Assembly: GCA_029060215.1 (NCBI GenBank)
Contig: JAIDUK010000036.1
Coordinates: 62,001-126,000 of the forward strand
Length of the DNA: 64,000 nt
DNA from: Alistipes sp.
GTDB taxonomy: Bacteria; Bacteroidota; Bacteroidia; Bacteroidales; Rikenellaceae
Direction: 5' to 3'
Position 1 is the first letter of the stretch. Each line of letters begins with the position of its first letter. Shown here piece by piece: positions 31,368-40,856 of this stretch. The translations under genes were made by a program, and so were the position numbers. A model generated the notes under the pieces. It saw nothing but the letters and a program-made list of their open reading frames with translations, had not been told where the DNA came from and made no database searches.

Positions 31368-32496
31368 AACGGCCCTCGATTTTGGTAAAGGCCAACCGCA
31401 CCCCGTCGCCCGCACGAAGCCCTGTGCGGCGCATGATTTCGTCGGCCGAGAGCGGAAAATCGCGCTTGAAGAGGGTGGCGCCGCACCCTTTCAACTCGCG
31501 CCGCAACAACCGCGGATCGTAGGGCTCGATCCGCTCGACAGCGAATATCCTGCCGATGGCCCCCTCGGGCCGCTCTGCCGAGAAACCGAAGCCGCCGTCG
31601 CTCCAGATATCGGCCTTTCCGGCCAACTGGAGACGCGCCAGACGGGCTTTCTGCAACGCCACGTCGGGCACCGTGAGCCACCGGTAACGCGAGGGGTCGA
31701 AGGACCCGGGAAGCGGCGCGGAAGCCCCGCACGGCGCCGAGAAAGAACGATCCTCGGCCCCCAGCACCGTGGCCGTGACCGCGGGTCCGCTGCCGTCGTC
31801 GTAGACCACCACCTCCTTGCATTCGCCGTCGAGCGAGACCACCTCGACCCGGCTCTGCGGAAAGAGCCGCAACGCTTCGTCGACGTCGAACAAAGGCGAA
31901 TTCTTCAGGCACAACCGCCCTGCCGCACGCCGGATCGCGGGCAGCAAAGCGGGAATCGAAGGCGAACAATCGTCCAACCGCACCAACTTCCGACCGGCGG
32001 CCGACCGGCGGTCGGGGTCGGCGAAGACCCAATCGAAACGCTCCTGCGTCCGGGCCAGATACTCCTCGGCCGCAGAACAGACGACCTCGACGTTGGACAC
32101 CCCCAACCGCCGGAAATTCTCCTGCGCGATACGGACCAGCACGGGATTGCGCTCGAGCGCCACGACCCGCCCGAAACGGCGGCTCAGGGCCAACGCATCG
32201 ACCCCCAGCCCGCAAGTCAGGTCGAGCACGGAACCGCCCCCGAGAGCCTTGTGCATGGCGCAGCGCTCGCTCGACGCCTGCTCGAAAGCCAACGGCGGCA
32301 GGATGCACTGCGCGGCGGCGTAGGACGGGAGTTTGCGGACCGCACGCGCCAGATACTTGACCTGCGTGGCGACCAACCGCGCATGGGGCACCCGGGCGTC
32401 GAGCGCCACCTCCAACGGATCGCGGCCGAGGTTGGCGGCCACGGCCCGTGTCACGGGCTCGCCGACCAACAATTCGTATTCTTCGGGAGTTATCAC
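31345..32496 (-). CDS. Class I SAM-dependent methyltransferase with THUMP-like C-terminal domain
   Basis: 383 residues. SAM-binding motif LDLTCGLGVDALALSRRF, followed by VVALERNP and a DPDRR motif (FDWVFADPDRRSAAGRK) characteristic of this family. The C-terminal part (RIFAVERIEPYDPRLLRRELKGCGATLFKRDFPLSADEIMRRTGL) is the THUMP-like domain. RNA is the likely substrate, but the target is unknown. I choose the GTG at 32496, which overlaps the comEC stop as GTGA; an ATG at 32538 would overlap comEC by 46 bp and start with a poor sequence. Confidence 0.82.
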   Translation of the reverse strand: MITPEEYELLVGEPVTRAVAANLGRDPLEVALDARVPHARLVATQVKYLARAVRKLPSYAAAQCILPPLAFEQASSERCAMHKALGGGSVLDLTCGLGVDALALSRRFGRVVALERNPVLVRIAQENFRRLGVSNVEVVCSAAEEYLARTQERFDWVFADPDRRSAAGRKLVRLDDCSPSIPALLPAIRRAAGRLCLKNSPLFDVDEALRLFPQSRVEVVSLDGECKEVVVYDDGSGPAVTATVLGAEDRSFSAPCGASAPLPGSFDPSRYRWLTVPDVALQKARLARLQLAGKADIWSDGGFGFSAERPEGAIGRIFAVERIEPYDPRLLRRELKGCGATLFKRDFPLSADEIMRRTGLRAGDGVRLAFTKIEGRFWTVRLE

Positions 32497-33926
32497 AAAG
32501 ACAAATGTACGCTTTTTTTCGACTTGCGACGCCACCATACCGCCGTGGCGAGCGCAAAAAACAGATAACAGAGCGCCGTTGCCCAAGCCGGAAGCGCATA
32601 CTCCACCGCCCCGCCGGGCAACGAAGCGACCCCGCGGGCCAAGGCGTTCAACGCCCCGGCGGCCGCCTCGCCGACGGCAGGCAGCCCGGGCACGAACCAA
32701 CCCAACACCCCGCAGAAGACCGCGACGCCTGCCAAAGGAACGACGACGGGATTGAGCAACACCCCCGCCACGGGGACGATGCCGAACGCGTGGGAGACCA
32801 ACGGCGCGGCAGCGACCGAAGCCGCCAACCCCACGACGAGGGCCCCCGACAAGAGGTCGACCGCCCGACGCCCCGTATGCAACCGCCGGCAGAGCGGCAC
32901 GGCCCACAACAAGATGGCCGCCACGGCGACGAACGAAAGCTGGAATCCGATGTCGGCGATCCATGCCGGATTCCACAGCAACATACCGAAAGCAGCCGCA
33001 GCGAGGGCGTTCGAAGCGACATACTCCGAACCGGAAGCAACCGCCGACTGCAACAACGAACACATGACGGCGGCCCGCACGGCGCTGGGCGGGAATCCGG
33101 CCGCAGCGACATACGACCACACGGCGCACACGGCCAACAAATCGCGCAACAAATGCCCCCGCCTGAATAACGCCAACCACCGCAGCGCCCAATTGACTAA
33201 AAGGAAGACGATGCCCGTATGCAACCCCGAAACGGCCAACAAATGCGACATGCCGCTGCGGGCATAGGCGCTCCGCAACTCGGGGGTCAACCCGCTCCGG
33301 TCGCCGGAGGTCATAGCCCGCACCACCGCACCGGCATCGCCTGCGGAACAACGCTGCCTGATGCGGTCCGCAGCCCGCAGATGCAACCCACGAACGGCGC
33401 CCGGCACCTCTTCGACGCCGCTGCCTGCCGAGAGAAAAAGCACCCCGGCCACGCCCCGCCGCACCGACAATCGCCCGTAAGCGGACGAACCGCCCAGCAA
33501 AGGCTGAAGCCGCCCGACGCAACGGATCCGCCCGCCGTCGGGCAACGCCGCCACCGAATCGGCCCGCAACAAAACACGATCGGCGGCCGGATGCCAAACA
33601 TCCTCCACCAACGCCCGCCAAGCCCGAATACGGCCCTCGACGCGGGCATAACGTCCCCGGACGGCGGGGAACCCGTCGATGTCGATCTCCCACACGCAAC
33701 ACACCCCCGAAGGGACGCTGCGCACGGGAGCCCGAAACTGACCCACACCCCATCCGGCCGCGAAAAACAACCCAACGAGCGCCGCCCCCGACCTCAACGA
33801 CAAAGCCACCAGACCGCACGACAAAAAAACCGCGGCGAGCAACCACCACGGCAAGACGAAACAAAGGGCCGACGCGACGCCAACCGCGAACGGCACCGAC
33901 AACTTCACCATCGGGAACGACCTCAT
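32493..33926 (-). CDS. comEC: ComEC/Rec2 family competence protein, lacking the hydrolase domain
   Basis: 477 residues from the ATG at 33926 (MRSFPMVKLSV). It has an N-terminal membrane anchor, an OB-like soluble part (about 60-190), and the ComEC channel domain with SGMSHLLAVSGLHTGIVFLLVNW and GFPPSAVRAAVMCSLL, ending in hydrophobic helices. The C-terminal metallo-beta-lactamase domain of Bacillus ComEC is absent, as in many Bacteroidetes. The family imports single-stranded DNA during natural transformation. It sits 11 bp after ybeY. No other competence gene is nearby. Confidence 0.85.
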   Translation of the reverse strand: MRSFPMVKLSVPFAVGVASALCFVLPWWLLAAVFLSCGLVALSLRSGAALVGLFFAAGWGVGQFRAPVRSVPSGVCCVWEIDIDGFPAVRGRYARVEGRIRAWRALVEDVWHPAADRVLLRADSVAALPDGGRIRCVGRLQPLLGGSSAYGRLSVRRGVAGVLFLSAGSGVEEVPGAVRGLHLRAADRIRQRCSAGDAGAVVRAMTSGDRSGLTPELRSAYARSGMSHLLAVSGLHTGIVFLLVNWALRWLALFRRGHLLRDLLAVCAVWSYVAAAGFPPSAVRAAVMCSLLQSAVASGSEYVASNALAAAAFGMLLWNPAWIADIGFQLSFVAVAAILLWAVPLCRRLHTGRRAVDLLSGALVVGLAASVAAAPLVSHAFGIVPVAGVLLNPVVVPLAGVAVFCGVLGWFVPGLPAVGEAAAGALNALARGVASLPGGAVEYALPAWATALCYLFFALATAVWWRRKSKKSVHLSL

Positions 33927-33937
33927 GGAACCGACGC

Positions 33938-34378
33938 TCAGGAACGGCAACCCTCGGGCTCCCAAAACTGCAAATAACGATCTTCCTTACGGTGCATGAT
34001 CCGATTGGCGCGAGGTGTCTTATCGCCCTGCCCGCAGAGGTGGAGAAGCCCGTGGACCACCACGCGCCGCATCTCCTGCAAACGGGCGGCGCCGTACAAG
34101 CGGGCGTTGTCGGCCACGGTCTCCACGTCGATGAAGACATCGCCCGAGACGACCCGCGAACCCTTGCGGTCGCCATAATCGAAAGTGATGACGTCGGTAT
34201 AATAATCGTGCCCGAGGAACTGCCTGTTCATGGCCAACAAACGACGCGACGAACAAAAGATATAATTCACGTCGCCCAACACGTAACCCTCGCTTTCGGC
34301 CACGAGGCGCAGCCAAGCCGCCGTCCGCCGCTTCTGCGGCAACCGGTAGGCGCAATCGTCGGTATAGTAGCGTATCAT
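33938..34378 (-). CDS. ybeY: rRNA maturation RNase YbeY
   Basis: A Zn-dependent endoribonuclease involved in 16S rRNA 3'-end processing and ribosome quality control. 146 residues. The zinc-binding motif is HGLLHLCGQGDKT (H-x3-H-x5-D form), preceded by DVITFDYGD and SGDVFIDVETV. I start at the ATG at 34378 (MIRYYTDD), since the longer frame adds residues not seen in the family. Length and motifs are normal. Confidence 0.93.
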   Translation of the reverse strand: MIRYYTDDCAYRLPQKRRTAAWLRLVAESEGYVLGDVNYIFCSSRRLLAMNRQFLGHDYYTDVITFDYGDRKGSRVVSGDVFIDVETVADNARLYGAARLQEMRRVVVHGLLHLCGQGDKTPRANRIMHRKEDRYLQFWEPEGCRS

Positions 34379-34428
34379 ACTTATCTGACGGAGACCCGGC
34401 CGCAACGGCGGGCGGAACCCCGACGCAA

Positions 34429-35553
34429 TTACTTTTTGAAACAATTCTCCGCCAACATCCTCTGCGACGGATCGGGCGGGTAGATGCCGAAGACGAGCTT
34501 GTACTCGACCTGCATGGTCAGGGCGTCGACCCCCGAACCGACCGAACCGATCGGCTGGTCGCGGGCCACCTTCTGCCCCTTCTCGACGCAGATGGAACCC
34601 AGATTGGCGTAGGAAGTGATGTACTCGCCGTGGGCGATGAAGACGTCGAACTTGTCGGTGATGCGGTTGCGCTTGATCTCGACGACCTTGCCCTCGTAGA
34701 TGGAGATCACCTTGGCCCCCTTGGGCCCGACGATCTCGGCCATGTTCTCGCGGTAACGCTTCACCCGCCCGGAAGCCACCGGAAGCCGCAAACCCGAAGT
34801 CTTGGCCGAAAACGAAGCCCCGGTCTTGTTGCCCTTGGTCAACTTGCGCAAGGCGCTGACGGCCACGCTCAACTGCTGCTGCTGCGACACCTTGCGCTGA
34901 AGGGCCGTCTTCTCGCGCTCGGACATCTGCCTGATTTCGGACCGTGCGTTGCGGGCGTCGCGCTCCAGATTGCTTTTCTGAGTAGCCAACTTGCGGGTCA
35001 CCTCGTTCAACGACTGCTGACGCGCCGCGAGCTTCTCCTTCTCGGTGCGCACCTGCTCGGAAAGCGAAGCGATCTCCTGCAACTTACGGGCCCGCATGGC
35101 CGAAATCTCGCGCAAAGCAGCGATCCTCCGGGCCATGTCGGCGAAACTGCGCGACGAAAAGAGGTAGGTCAGGTAATTCTGGTGCCGATAATTGCGGTAG
35201 GACTCGCGGATCATGGCCGCATACTCCTCGCGGTGGCGGTTGCGGGCGGCGGTCAGATCGCCCGCCAAACGGTCCTTGCGCCGGATCTCCTCGCGCAACA
35301 ACTGCGCCTGCTTCTCGGTCTCGTCCAACAACCGCACGCGCGACTCGATCTGTCCGGCCAACCGCCGGGCTCGCTCCTCGGTGGCGGCGCGCCCCTTCTT
35401 GAGCTTGGCGATCTGCTGCTCCTCGGCCGCGATCTTCTTCTCGAGGGCGGCGATGACGCGCTTCTGCTCCTCGATCCGGCGGTCGTTCTGAGCCACAGCC
35501 GAACAAATCGAAAACGCAAGCAAAAGGGTCGTCAACAAACGGAGCGGTTTCAT
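34429..35553 (-). CDS. Degenerate LytM (M23) coiled-coil protein, EnvC-like
   Basis: 374 residues. Signal peptide (MKPLRLLTTLLLAFSICSAVAQ), long coiled coil (about 24-245) and a C-terminal LytM domain (about 265-374). The M23 zinc ligands are not there: the usual HxxxD and HLHFE positions read ASGRVKRYREN and LTMQVEYK, and the YAH motif reads YAN. It is therefore probably an inactive activator of a cell-wall amidase, like E. coli EnvC, rather than a peptidase. The ATG overlaps the TPR gene stop (ATGA). Confidence 0.85.
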   Translation of the reverse strand: MKPLRLLTTLLLAFSICSAVAQNDRRIEEQKRVIAALEKKIAAEEQQIAKLKKGRAATEERARRLAGQIESRVRLLDETEKQAQLLREEIRRKDRLAGDLTAARNRHREEYAAMIRESYRNYRHQNYLTYLFSSRSFADMARRIAALREISAMRARKLQEIASLSEQVRTEKEKLAARQQSLNEVTRKLATQKSNLERDARNARSEIRQMSEREKTALQRKVSQQQQLSVAVSALRKLTKGNKTGASFSAKTSGLRLPVASGRVKRYRENMAEIVGPKGAKVISIYEGKVVEIKRNRITDKFDVFIAHGEYITSYANLGSICVEKGQKVARDQPIGSVGSGVDALTMQVEYKLVFGIYPPDPSQRMLAENCFKK

Positions 35554-37331
35554 GGTCGGGGTGGCTTTGGGGAGGAAACATCCAGACGCCGGGCGATGGC
35601 AGCGGCGTCGTAGCCCTTTTCGAGCGCCTTGCGCCAATAAGTCTCGGCCATGAAACGCTCGCCCAACGCATCGAGGATGTCGCCATAATGGACCAACAAC
35701 TCGGGGCTGCTGCGGCTGTCGAGAGCGATGGCCTGCTGCATGATCTTGCGCGCCTCCTCGGTACGGCCCAACCGGAAAAGCACCCACGCATAGGTGTCCA
35801 GATAGGTCGGATTGTTGTCGGTCAAGGCCACGGCCCGGCTCGACATGGCGAGGGCCTTTTCGAGCTGCAACCCCTCGACGGCGAGGAAATAAGCGTAGTT
35901 GTTGAGCACCAACGGATTGTCGGGCAAGAACCTGAGACTGCGGTCGTAGGCCCTGAAACACGCTTTCAACGCCTTGCGCCGGGCAGCCGTCGAACGGGCC
36001 GCCTGCGATCGGGCGGCGGACGCGGAATCCACAGCCGCCTGATGCCAAGTATCGCCCGTCAACCCCCAGATGACGCCGCGCAACGAATCGCTGTCGGCCA
36101 ACCGCAACGAAACCCTGTAAGCATCGAGCGCCGGACCGTAATGCTTGGAATAACTCAACGCATTGCCCTTGGCGATGTGGAACACCGGCCGCTCGGGAAA
36201 GAACTCGAGGGCCCGGGCGACGTAGCGATCGACCGAATCGGGCCGCCGGAGGTAAGTCTCGATATCGATGACCGCCGTGAAATAATCTTCCTCGGCAGGC
36301 ATATCGAAGGTATGCGACTTATAGAGCTCGAGCGCCTGCTGCAACTGCCCCGAAGCGATCAGATGGCGGGCATAGAGCTCGACGGCCTGCTTCTCGCGCG
36401 GATAACGGATGGCGAGCATCGAAGCCAGATCGTTGAGCTGGATGTAGAACTCGCGGTAGAAACGCGTATCGGAAGTGAACTGCCCGAAACGGGCGACCTT
36501 GCTTGCCAAAGGCATGGCGTCGAGGGCGAACATGCGCTTGGTCACGGCCAACATCGACCGGAAATCGCGGCGGTCGTTGTAGTAGTCGGACAAGGCCGCG
36601 AGGGTAGCCAACGAAGTGGAATCCGCCTCCAACGCCTTGCCGTACTCGGCCAACGCGAGCGAATCCTTGCCCGTGCGGGCATACAGCCCGGCCAACACCA
36701 CGCGGCTCTCGGCATCGTAGGGCGCGGCGTCGACCAAAGCCCGGGCCTCGGCCACCGCCTTGTCGGTCTGGTGCGTAGCCAACAACAACTGCCGCTTCAT
36801 GGTGCTCAACACCGGAATCCGCCCGAAACGCATCTCGGCCGAATCGAGGGTGGCGATGGCGGCGAAAGGCTGGCGGCTCAACTCGTAGAGGGCCGCCAAG
36901 ATCCGATAATTGTCGGAATTCTTGGGATCGGCGCGCCGCAAGTCGCGGAACACCCCCAACGCCCGGTCGTACTGACCCGAATAGACCAAAGCCTGCCCGT
37001 AGAGCGAATGGTACCACAGGTTGGCCGTATCGAGCAAATAAGCCTTGCGGGCCAACTCGGCCGCCTCGGCGGGCGAACGGTCGACCTGAGCCACGGCCAA
37101 CTCGTAGTAAGCGGGAGCGAAAGCCGAATCGCAGCGGAGAGCCTCGCGGAACAACTCCCGGGCCCGCAACGAATCGCCGACGACGCTATGCTGCTTGATA
37201 CCCTCGGTATAGAGGTAGAAACTCCGCAGCGAATCGGCCCAAGAGGGCGCAGGCGAAGGGCTCTTCCCGGCCGCGAATGCGGTCAGAAAGAACGCCGCGC
37301 AAACGAACGATATGGCTGCCGGACGCTTCAT
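35550..37331 (-). CDS. Tetratricopeptide-repeat protein with signal peptide
   Basis: 593 residues. A signal peptide (MKRPAAISFVCAAFFLTAFAAG) is followed by an array of TPR-type helical repeats across most of the chain. The clearest are FREALRCDSAFAPAYYELA, YDRALGVFRDLRRADPKN and VLNNYAYFLAVEGLQLEKALAMSSRAVAL. TPRs mediate protein contacts. In Bacteroidetes this type of gene commonly precedes an EnvC-like gene, as here with a 4-bp overlap, which suggests a shared envelope role. No enzyme motif is visible. Confidence 0.85.
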   Translation of the reverse strand: MKRPAAISFVCAAFFLTAFAAGKSPSPAPSWADSLRSFYLYTEGIKQHSVVGDSLRARELFREALRCDSAFAPAYYELAVAQVDRSPAEAAELARKAYLLDTANLWYHSLYGQALVYSGQYDRALGVFRDLRRADPKNSDNYRILAALYELSRQPFAAIATLDSAEMRFGRIPVLSTMKRQLLLATHQTDKAVAEARALVDAAPYDAESRVVLAGLYARTGKDSLALAEYGKALEADSTSLATLAALSDYYNDRRDFRSMLAVTKRMFALDAMPLASKVARFGQFTSDTRFYREFYIQLNDLASMLAIRYPREKQAVELYARHLIASGQLQQALELYKSHTFDMPAEEDYFTAVIDIETYLRRPDSVDRYVARALEFFPERPVFHIAKGNALSYSKHYGPALDAYRVSLRLADSDSLRGVIWGLTGDTWHQAAVDSASAARSQAARSTAARRKALKACFRAYDRSLRFLPDNPLVLNNYAYFLAVEGLQLEKALAMSSRAVALTDNNPTYLDTYAWVLFRLGRTEEARKIMQQAIALDSRSSPELLVHYGDILDALGERFMAETYWRKALEKGYDAAAIARRLDVSSPKPPRP

Positions 37332-37336
37332 GCCAA

Positions 37337-38362
37337 TCAGAGCGCCTCGTCGAACTGGTGCAGGAAACGCACGTCGTTCTCGAAATAGAGACGCAAGTCT
37401 TTGACTCCGTATTTGAGCATGGCGATGCGCTCAATACCCATGCCGAACGCGAAACCCGAATACTTCTGCGGGTCGATGCCGTTGGCCTCCAACACATTGG
37501 GGTCGACCATGCCGCAACCCATGATTTCGAGCCACCCGGTGCCCTTGCAGACGGCGCAACCCTTGCCGCCGCAGAGGTTGCACGAGACGTCGACCTCGGC
37601 CGACGGCTCCGTGAAGGGGAAGTAAGAAGGGCGCATGCGGATGACGGCCTGCTCGCCGAAGACCTCCTTGGCGAAGTAGAGCAGCGACTGCTTCATGTCA
37701 GCGAACGAGACGCCCTCGTCGATGTAGAGACCCTCGATCTGGTGGAAGATGCAATGGGCGCGGTAGGAAATGGCCTCGTTGCGGAAGACGCGCCCGGGGC
37801 AGATGACGCGGATGGGCGGCTTCTGGCGCTCCATGGTCCGCACCTGAATGGACGAAGTGTGGGTGCGCAGCAGGATGTCGGGGTTCTTCTCGACGAAGAA
37901 CGTGTCCTGCATGTCGCGCGCAGGATGCTCGGGCGGGAAATTCAACGCCGAGAAGACATGCCAGTCGTCCTCGATCTCGGGACCCTCGGCCACGGTATAA
38001 CCCAACCGCGAGAAGACCTCGACGATCTGGTTGCGGACCAGCGAAATGGGGTGGCGCGAACCCAACTCCCCGGCCGAACCGGGACGCGTCAGGTCGCCCG
38101 ACGACGAAGCCGTGTCGCCGGCGGCGTTCTGCAACTCCTCGCGCAGGGAATTGATGCGCGCCGTGGCCTCGTTTTTGAGCCGGTTGAGCTGCTGTCCCAA
38201 CTCCCGCTTGAGCTCCGGAGCCACCGTCTTGAATTCCTCCATCAACGCGTTGAGCTCGCCTTTCTTGCCCAGCACGCGGATGCGGAACTCCTCGATCTCG
38301 GCCGCGGCCCGGGGCTTGAACTCCTCGACAAGTCGCAGAAGTTCATTGATTTTGTCGGTCAT
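37337..38362 (-). CDS. pheS: Phenylalanine--tRNA ligase alpha subunit
   Basis: 341 residues, normal length. N-terminal coiled coil (about 1-85) that binds tRNA, then class II synthetase motifs: HPISLVRNQIVEVFSRLGYTVAEGPEIEDDWHVF, motif 2 in RVICPGRVFRNEAISYRAH, and motif 3 in FGMGIERIAMLKYG. An FTEPSAEVDVSC segment with several Cys (CNLCGGKGCAVCKG) is also seen. pheT is not adjacent. The TPR gene starts 5 bp downstream, so the run pheS to ybeY and beyond may be one transcript. Confidence 0.97.
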   Translation of the reverse strand: MTDKINELLRLVEEFKPRAAAEIEEFRIRVLGKKGELNALMEEFKTVAPELKRELGQQLNRLKNEATARINSLREELQNAAGDTASSSGDLTRPGSAGELGSRHPISLVRNQIVEVFSRLGYTVAEGPEIEDDWHVFSALNFPPEHPARDMQDTFFVEKNPDILLRTHTSSIQVRTMERQKPPIRVICPGRVFRNEAISYRAHCIFHQIEGLYIDEGVSFADMKQSLLYFAKEVFGEQAVIRMRPSYFPFTEPSAEVDVSCNLCGGKGCAVCKGTGWLEIMGCGMVDPNVLEANGIDPQKYSGFAFGMGIERIAMLKYGVKDLRLYFENDVRFLHQFDEAL

Positions 38363-38364
38363 AT

Positions 38365-38395
38365 TTTGTCGGTTTGTCGTTTTTGCCTACTTTTG
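38365..38395 (+). promoter_or_regulatory. Promoter of the patatin-type gene
   Basis: TTTG (38365-38368), 19 bp, TACTTTTG (38388-38395). It begins 3 bp from the divergent pheS start and lies 53 bp before the patatin ATG. Confidence 0.8.
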
Positions 38396-38448
38396 ACTGG
38401 CACCCTTGCGAAAAGGGGCTTTAACACGCAAAGTTAAAAAAATTTTAC

Positions 38449-40764
38449 ATGCACCGCAAATATCTGTTCCTGCTTCTTGCCGCCATACCGCTGCTGGGGG
38501 CCCGGCCGGCCGCCGCCGAACCGCCGCGCAGCGGGGTAGGGGTGGTCATGAGCGGCGGCGGCGCCAAGGGGCTCTACCACATCGGCGTGCTGGAAGCGCT
38601 CGAAGAACAAGGCGTGCCCATCGACTGTGTGGCGGGCACCTCGATGGGCTCGATCATAGCCGCCATGTATGCCGCAGGCTACTCGCCGGCCGAGATGCGC
38701 GCCATCGTTGCGTCGGGCGCGGTCAAAGAATGGGTGTCGGGGCGCATCGACCCCACCCGCTACCTCTCCTACCACCGGCAGCTGAGCCGCAAACCCGCCA
38801 TCGTCAGCTTCCGGTTCGACCTGAGCGACCCGGGCCGCAAGTTCCGCGCCCCGACCAACCTGATCGCGTCGACCCAGATCGACATGGCCTTCGCCGAACT
38901 TTTCGCCCCGGCGACGGCGGCCTCGCGGGGCGATTTCGACCGGCTGATGGTCCCGTTCCTATGCGTAGCCAGCGACATGAACCACCGCACGCCGGCCGTC
39001 CTGCGCAACGGCGATCTGGGCGAAGCGGTCCGCTCGTCGATGTCCATCCCGCTGGTATTCAAACCCATGACCCGCGACTCGATGCTGCTCTACGACGGCG
39101 GCATCTACGACAATTTCCCGTGGAAGAGCCTCGACGAAGAATTCCGCCCCGAACTGATCGTCGGGTCGATCTGCACCAAAGGCAACGCACCCCCGAGCCC
39201 CGAAAGCAGCCTGCTGGACCAAGCATTCATGCTGGCCATGCAAGACACCGACTACACGCTGCCCGAAACCCGCAGCGTCACCATCCGCCGGGGCATCGAA
39301 GCGGGGATGCTGGACTTCGACCAAGCCGACGCCATCATGGATGCGGGCTATGCCGACGCCATGGCCGCCATGCCGCAGATAACGGAACGCATCGGCACAC
39401 GCCGCACGCCCGAAGAATATGCGGCCCGCCGCGAAGCCTTCCGGGCCCGATGCCCGGCGCTGGTCTTCGACGACTACCGGTTCGACGGCCTGACACCGGC
39501 CCAACGCGCCTACATCCGCGACATAGTCAAAGCCGACCGCCACGCCCCGGGCGAACAACGGCAGATGGGATTCGCCGAACTGCGCGACAACCTCTACGGC
39601 GTACTGGCCGACGGCGACTTCACGATGGAATACCCGACCGTGCGGTACGACTCGCTGCGCGGACGCTACTCGTTCCGCACCCGGCTGGGCACCAAACCCA
39701 ACTTCCGGATCACGGTGGGCGGCAATGTCTCCTCGACCCCGTTCAACCAAGTCTACTTGGGGCTGGACTACCAGACCGTCGGCCGTGCAGCCCAACAATT
39801 CGACCTCGATCTCTACCTCGGGCCGCTCTACACATGGGGGACGGTCGGCGGTCGCACGGACTTCTACATGCGCTACCCAGTGTTTCTGGAATACGCCTAC
39901 AACTTCTCGGTGAGCAACTACCAACACGGCTCGTTCGGCCGCCTGACCAAGGTCGACAACACCCAACCGGTCAAAGAAAGCCAGAGCTTCCTGACCCTCG
40001 GAGCGGGCATACCGCTCACGCGCCGCAGCGTACTGATGGTGCACGCCAACGGCGGCCACACCAACTACCGCTACGAATCGGCCCGGCAACCGGCCGACGA
40101 CACGGGCCACACCCGCTTCACCTTCCTTGGGCTCAAAGCCGAAGTAGCGCGCAACACGCTGGACAAACTCCTCTACCCGCGCCGCGGCACCGACCTCTCG
40201 CTATCGGCCATCTACATCCGCGGGCTCGACCGGTTCCGGCCCTTCGAAAGCCGCCGGTTCATCTCGCGCCGGACCCGGCAATGGGCGGGCGGAAGGTTCT
40301 CGTGGGACGCCTATTTCGACATACCCTCGTGCCGCTGGTTCTCGCTGGGGATCGACATCGACGCGGTAGCCACCACGCTGCCCGACTTCACCACCGACGA
40401 CGCCACGATGCTGGCGATGCCGGCCTATGCCCCGGTGGCCCACGCCCGGATGATCTGCATGCCCGATTTCCGGGCCCGGCGCTTTGCGGCGGGCGGCGCG
40501 ATGCCCACCTTCGACCTTGCACCCAACTTCTTTTTCCGCACGGGATTCTACGCCATGTACCGCGAGCGCCACGAATACCCGGCAACCGCGGGTCGCACCG
40601 ACCGGCAATGGCACTATATTACCGAAGCCTCGCTGGTCTACCACTCGCCCATCGGCCCGCTGAGCCTTGCGCTCACCAAATACGACCTGCGCGACTGGAA
40701 CAACATGTATCTGACCTTCAACCTCGGCTATGCGATCTTCGCCCCGAAAGGAACGTTCTATTGA
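38449..40764 (+). CDS. Patatin-like phospholipase with outer-membrane barrel domain
   Basis: 771 residues. Signal peptide (MHRKYLFLLLAAIPLLGARPAAAE) then a patatin domain with SGGGAKGLYHIGVLEAL (oxyanion loop), nucleophile Ser in GTSMGS and the catalytic Asp in DGGIYDNFP. The second half is a POTRA-like linker (RFDGLTPAQRAYIRDIVKAD) and a BamA/Omp85-type barrel of alternating aromatic strands, ending LTFNLGYAIFAPKGTFY with the C-terminal aromatic residue typical of outer-membrane proteins. This matches the PlpD-type fusion. The lipid substrate is unknown. Confidence 0.88.
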   Translation: MHRKYLFLLLAAIPLLGARPAAAEPPRSGVGVVMSGGGAKGLYHIGVLEALEEQGVPIDCVAGTSMGSIIAAMYAAGYSPAEMRAIVASGAVKEWVSGRIDPTRYLSYHRQLSRKPAIVSFRFDLSDPGRKFRAPTNLIASTQIDMAFAELFAPATAASRGDFDRLMVPFLCVASDMNHRTPAVLRNGDLGEAVRSSMSIPLVFKPMTRDSMLLYDGGIYDNFPWKSLDEEFRPELIVGSICTKGNAPPSPESSLLDQAFMLAMQDTDYTLPETRSVTIRRGIEAGMLDFDQADAIMDAGYADAMAAMPQITERIGTRRTPEEYAARREAFRARCPALVFDDYRFDGLTPAQRAYIRDIVKADRHAPGEQRQMGFAELRDNLYGVLADGDFTMEYPTVRYDSLRGRYSFRTRLGTKPNFRITVGGNVSSTPFNQVYLGLDYQTVGRAAQQFDLDLYLGPLYTWGTVGGRTDFYMRYPVFLEYAYNFSVSNYQHGSFGRLTKVDNTQPVKESQSFLTLGAGIPLTRRSVLMVHANGGHTNYRYESARQPADDTGHTRFTFLGLKAEVARNTLDKLLYPRRGTDLSLSAIYIRGLDRFRPFESRRFISRRTRQWAGGRFSWDAYFDIPSCRWFSLGIDIDAVATTLPDFTTDDATMLAMPAYAPVAHARMICMPDFRARRFAAGGAMPTFDLAPNFFFRTGFYAMYRERHEYPATAGRTDRQWHYITEASLVYHSPIGPLSLALTKYDLRDWNNMYLTFNLGYAIFAPKGTFY

Positions 40765-40816
40765 AGAAGTGAAAGGTGAAAGGTGAAAGGTGGAATGTCG
40801 TTCCGAGCGTTGGCGA

Positions 40817-40856
40817 ACCGACGAACGAAGCATGCGCAGCGACTGCTTGCAGGCTA
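40817..40856 (-). repeat. Dispersed 40-bp intergenic repeat, copy B
   Basis: Inverted relative to 3556-3595 and 36/40 identical. It is flanked by gtgaaagg units (40766-40795) and t/c-rich units (40977-41028), which are mutually inverted. Confidence 0.75.

Noticed and set aside
32502..32509. TACATTTG at the start of the methyltransferase gene as a promoter
   Set aside because: It is inside the end of comEC, 6 bp before the GTG start, so it would make a leaderless message; translational coupling explains the arrangement better.
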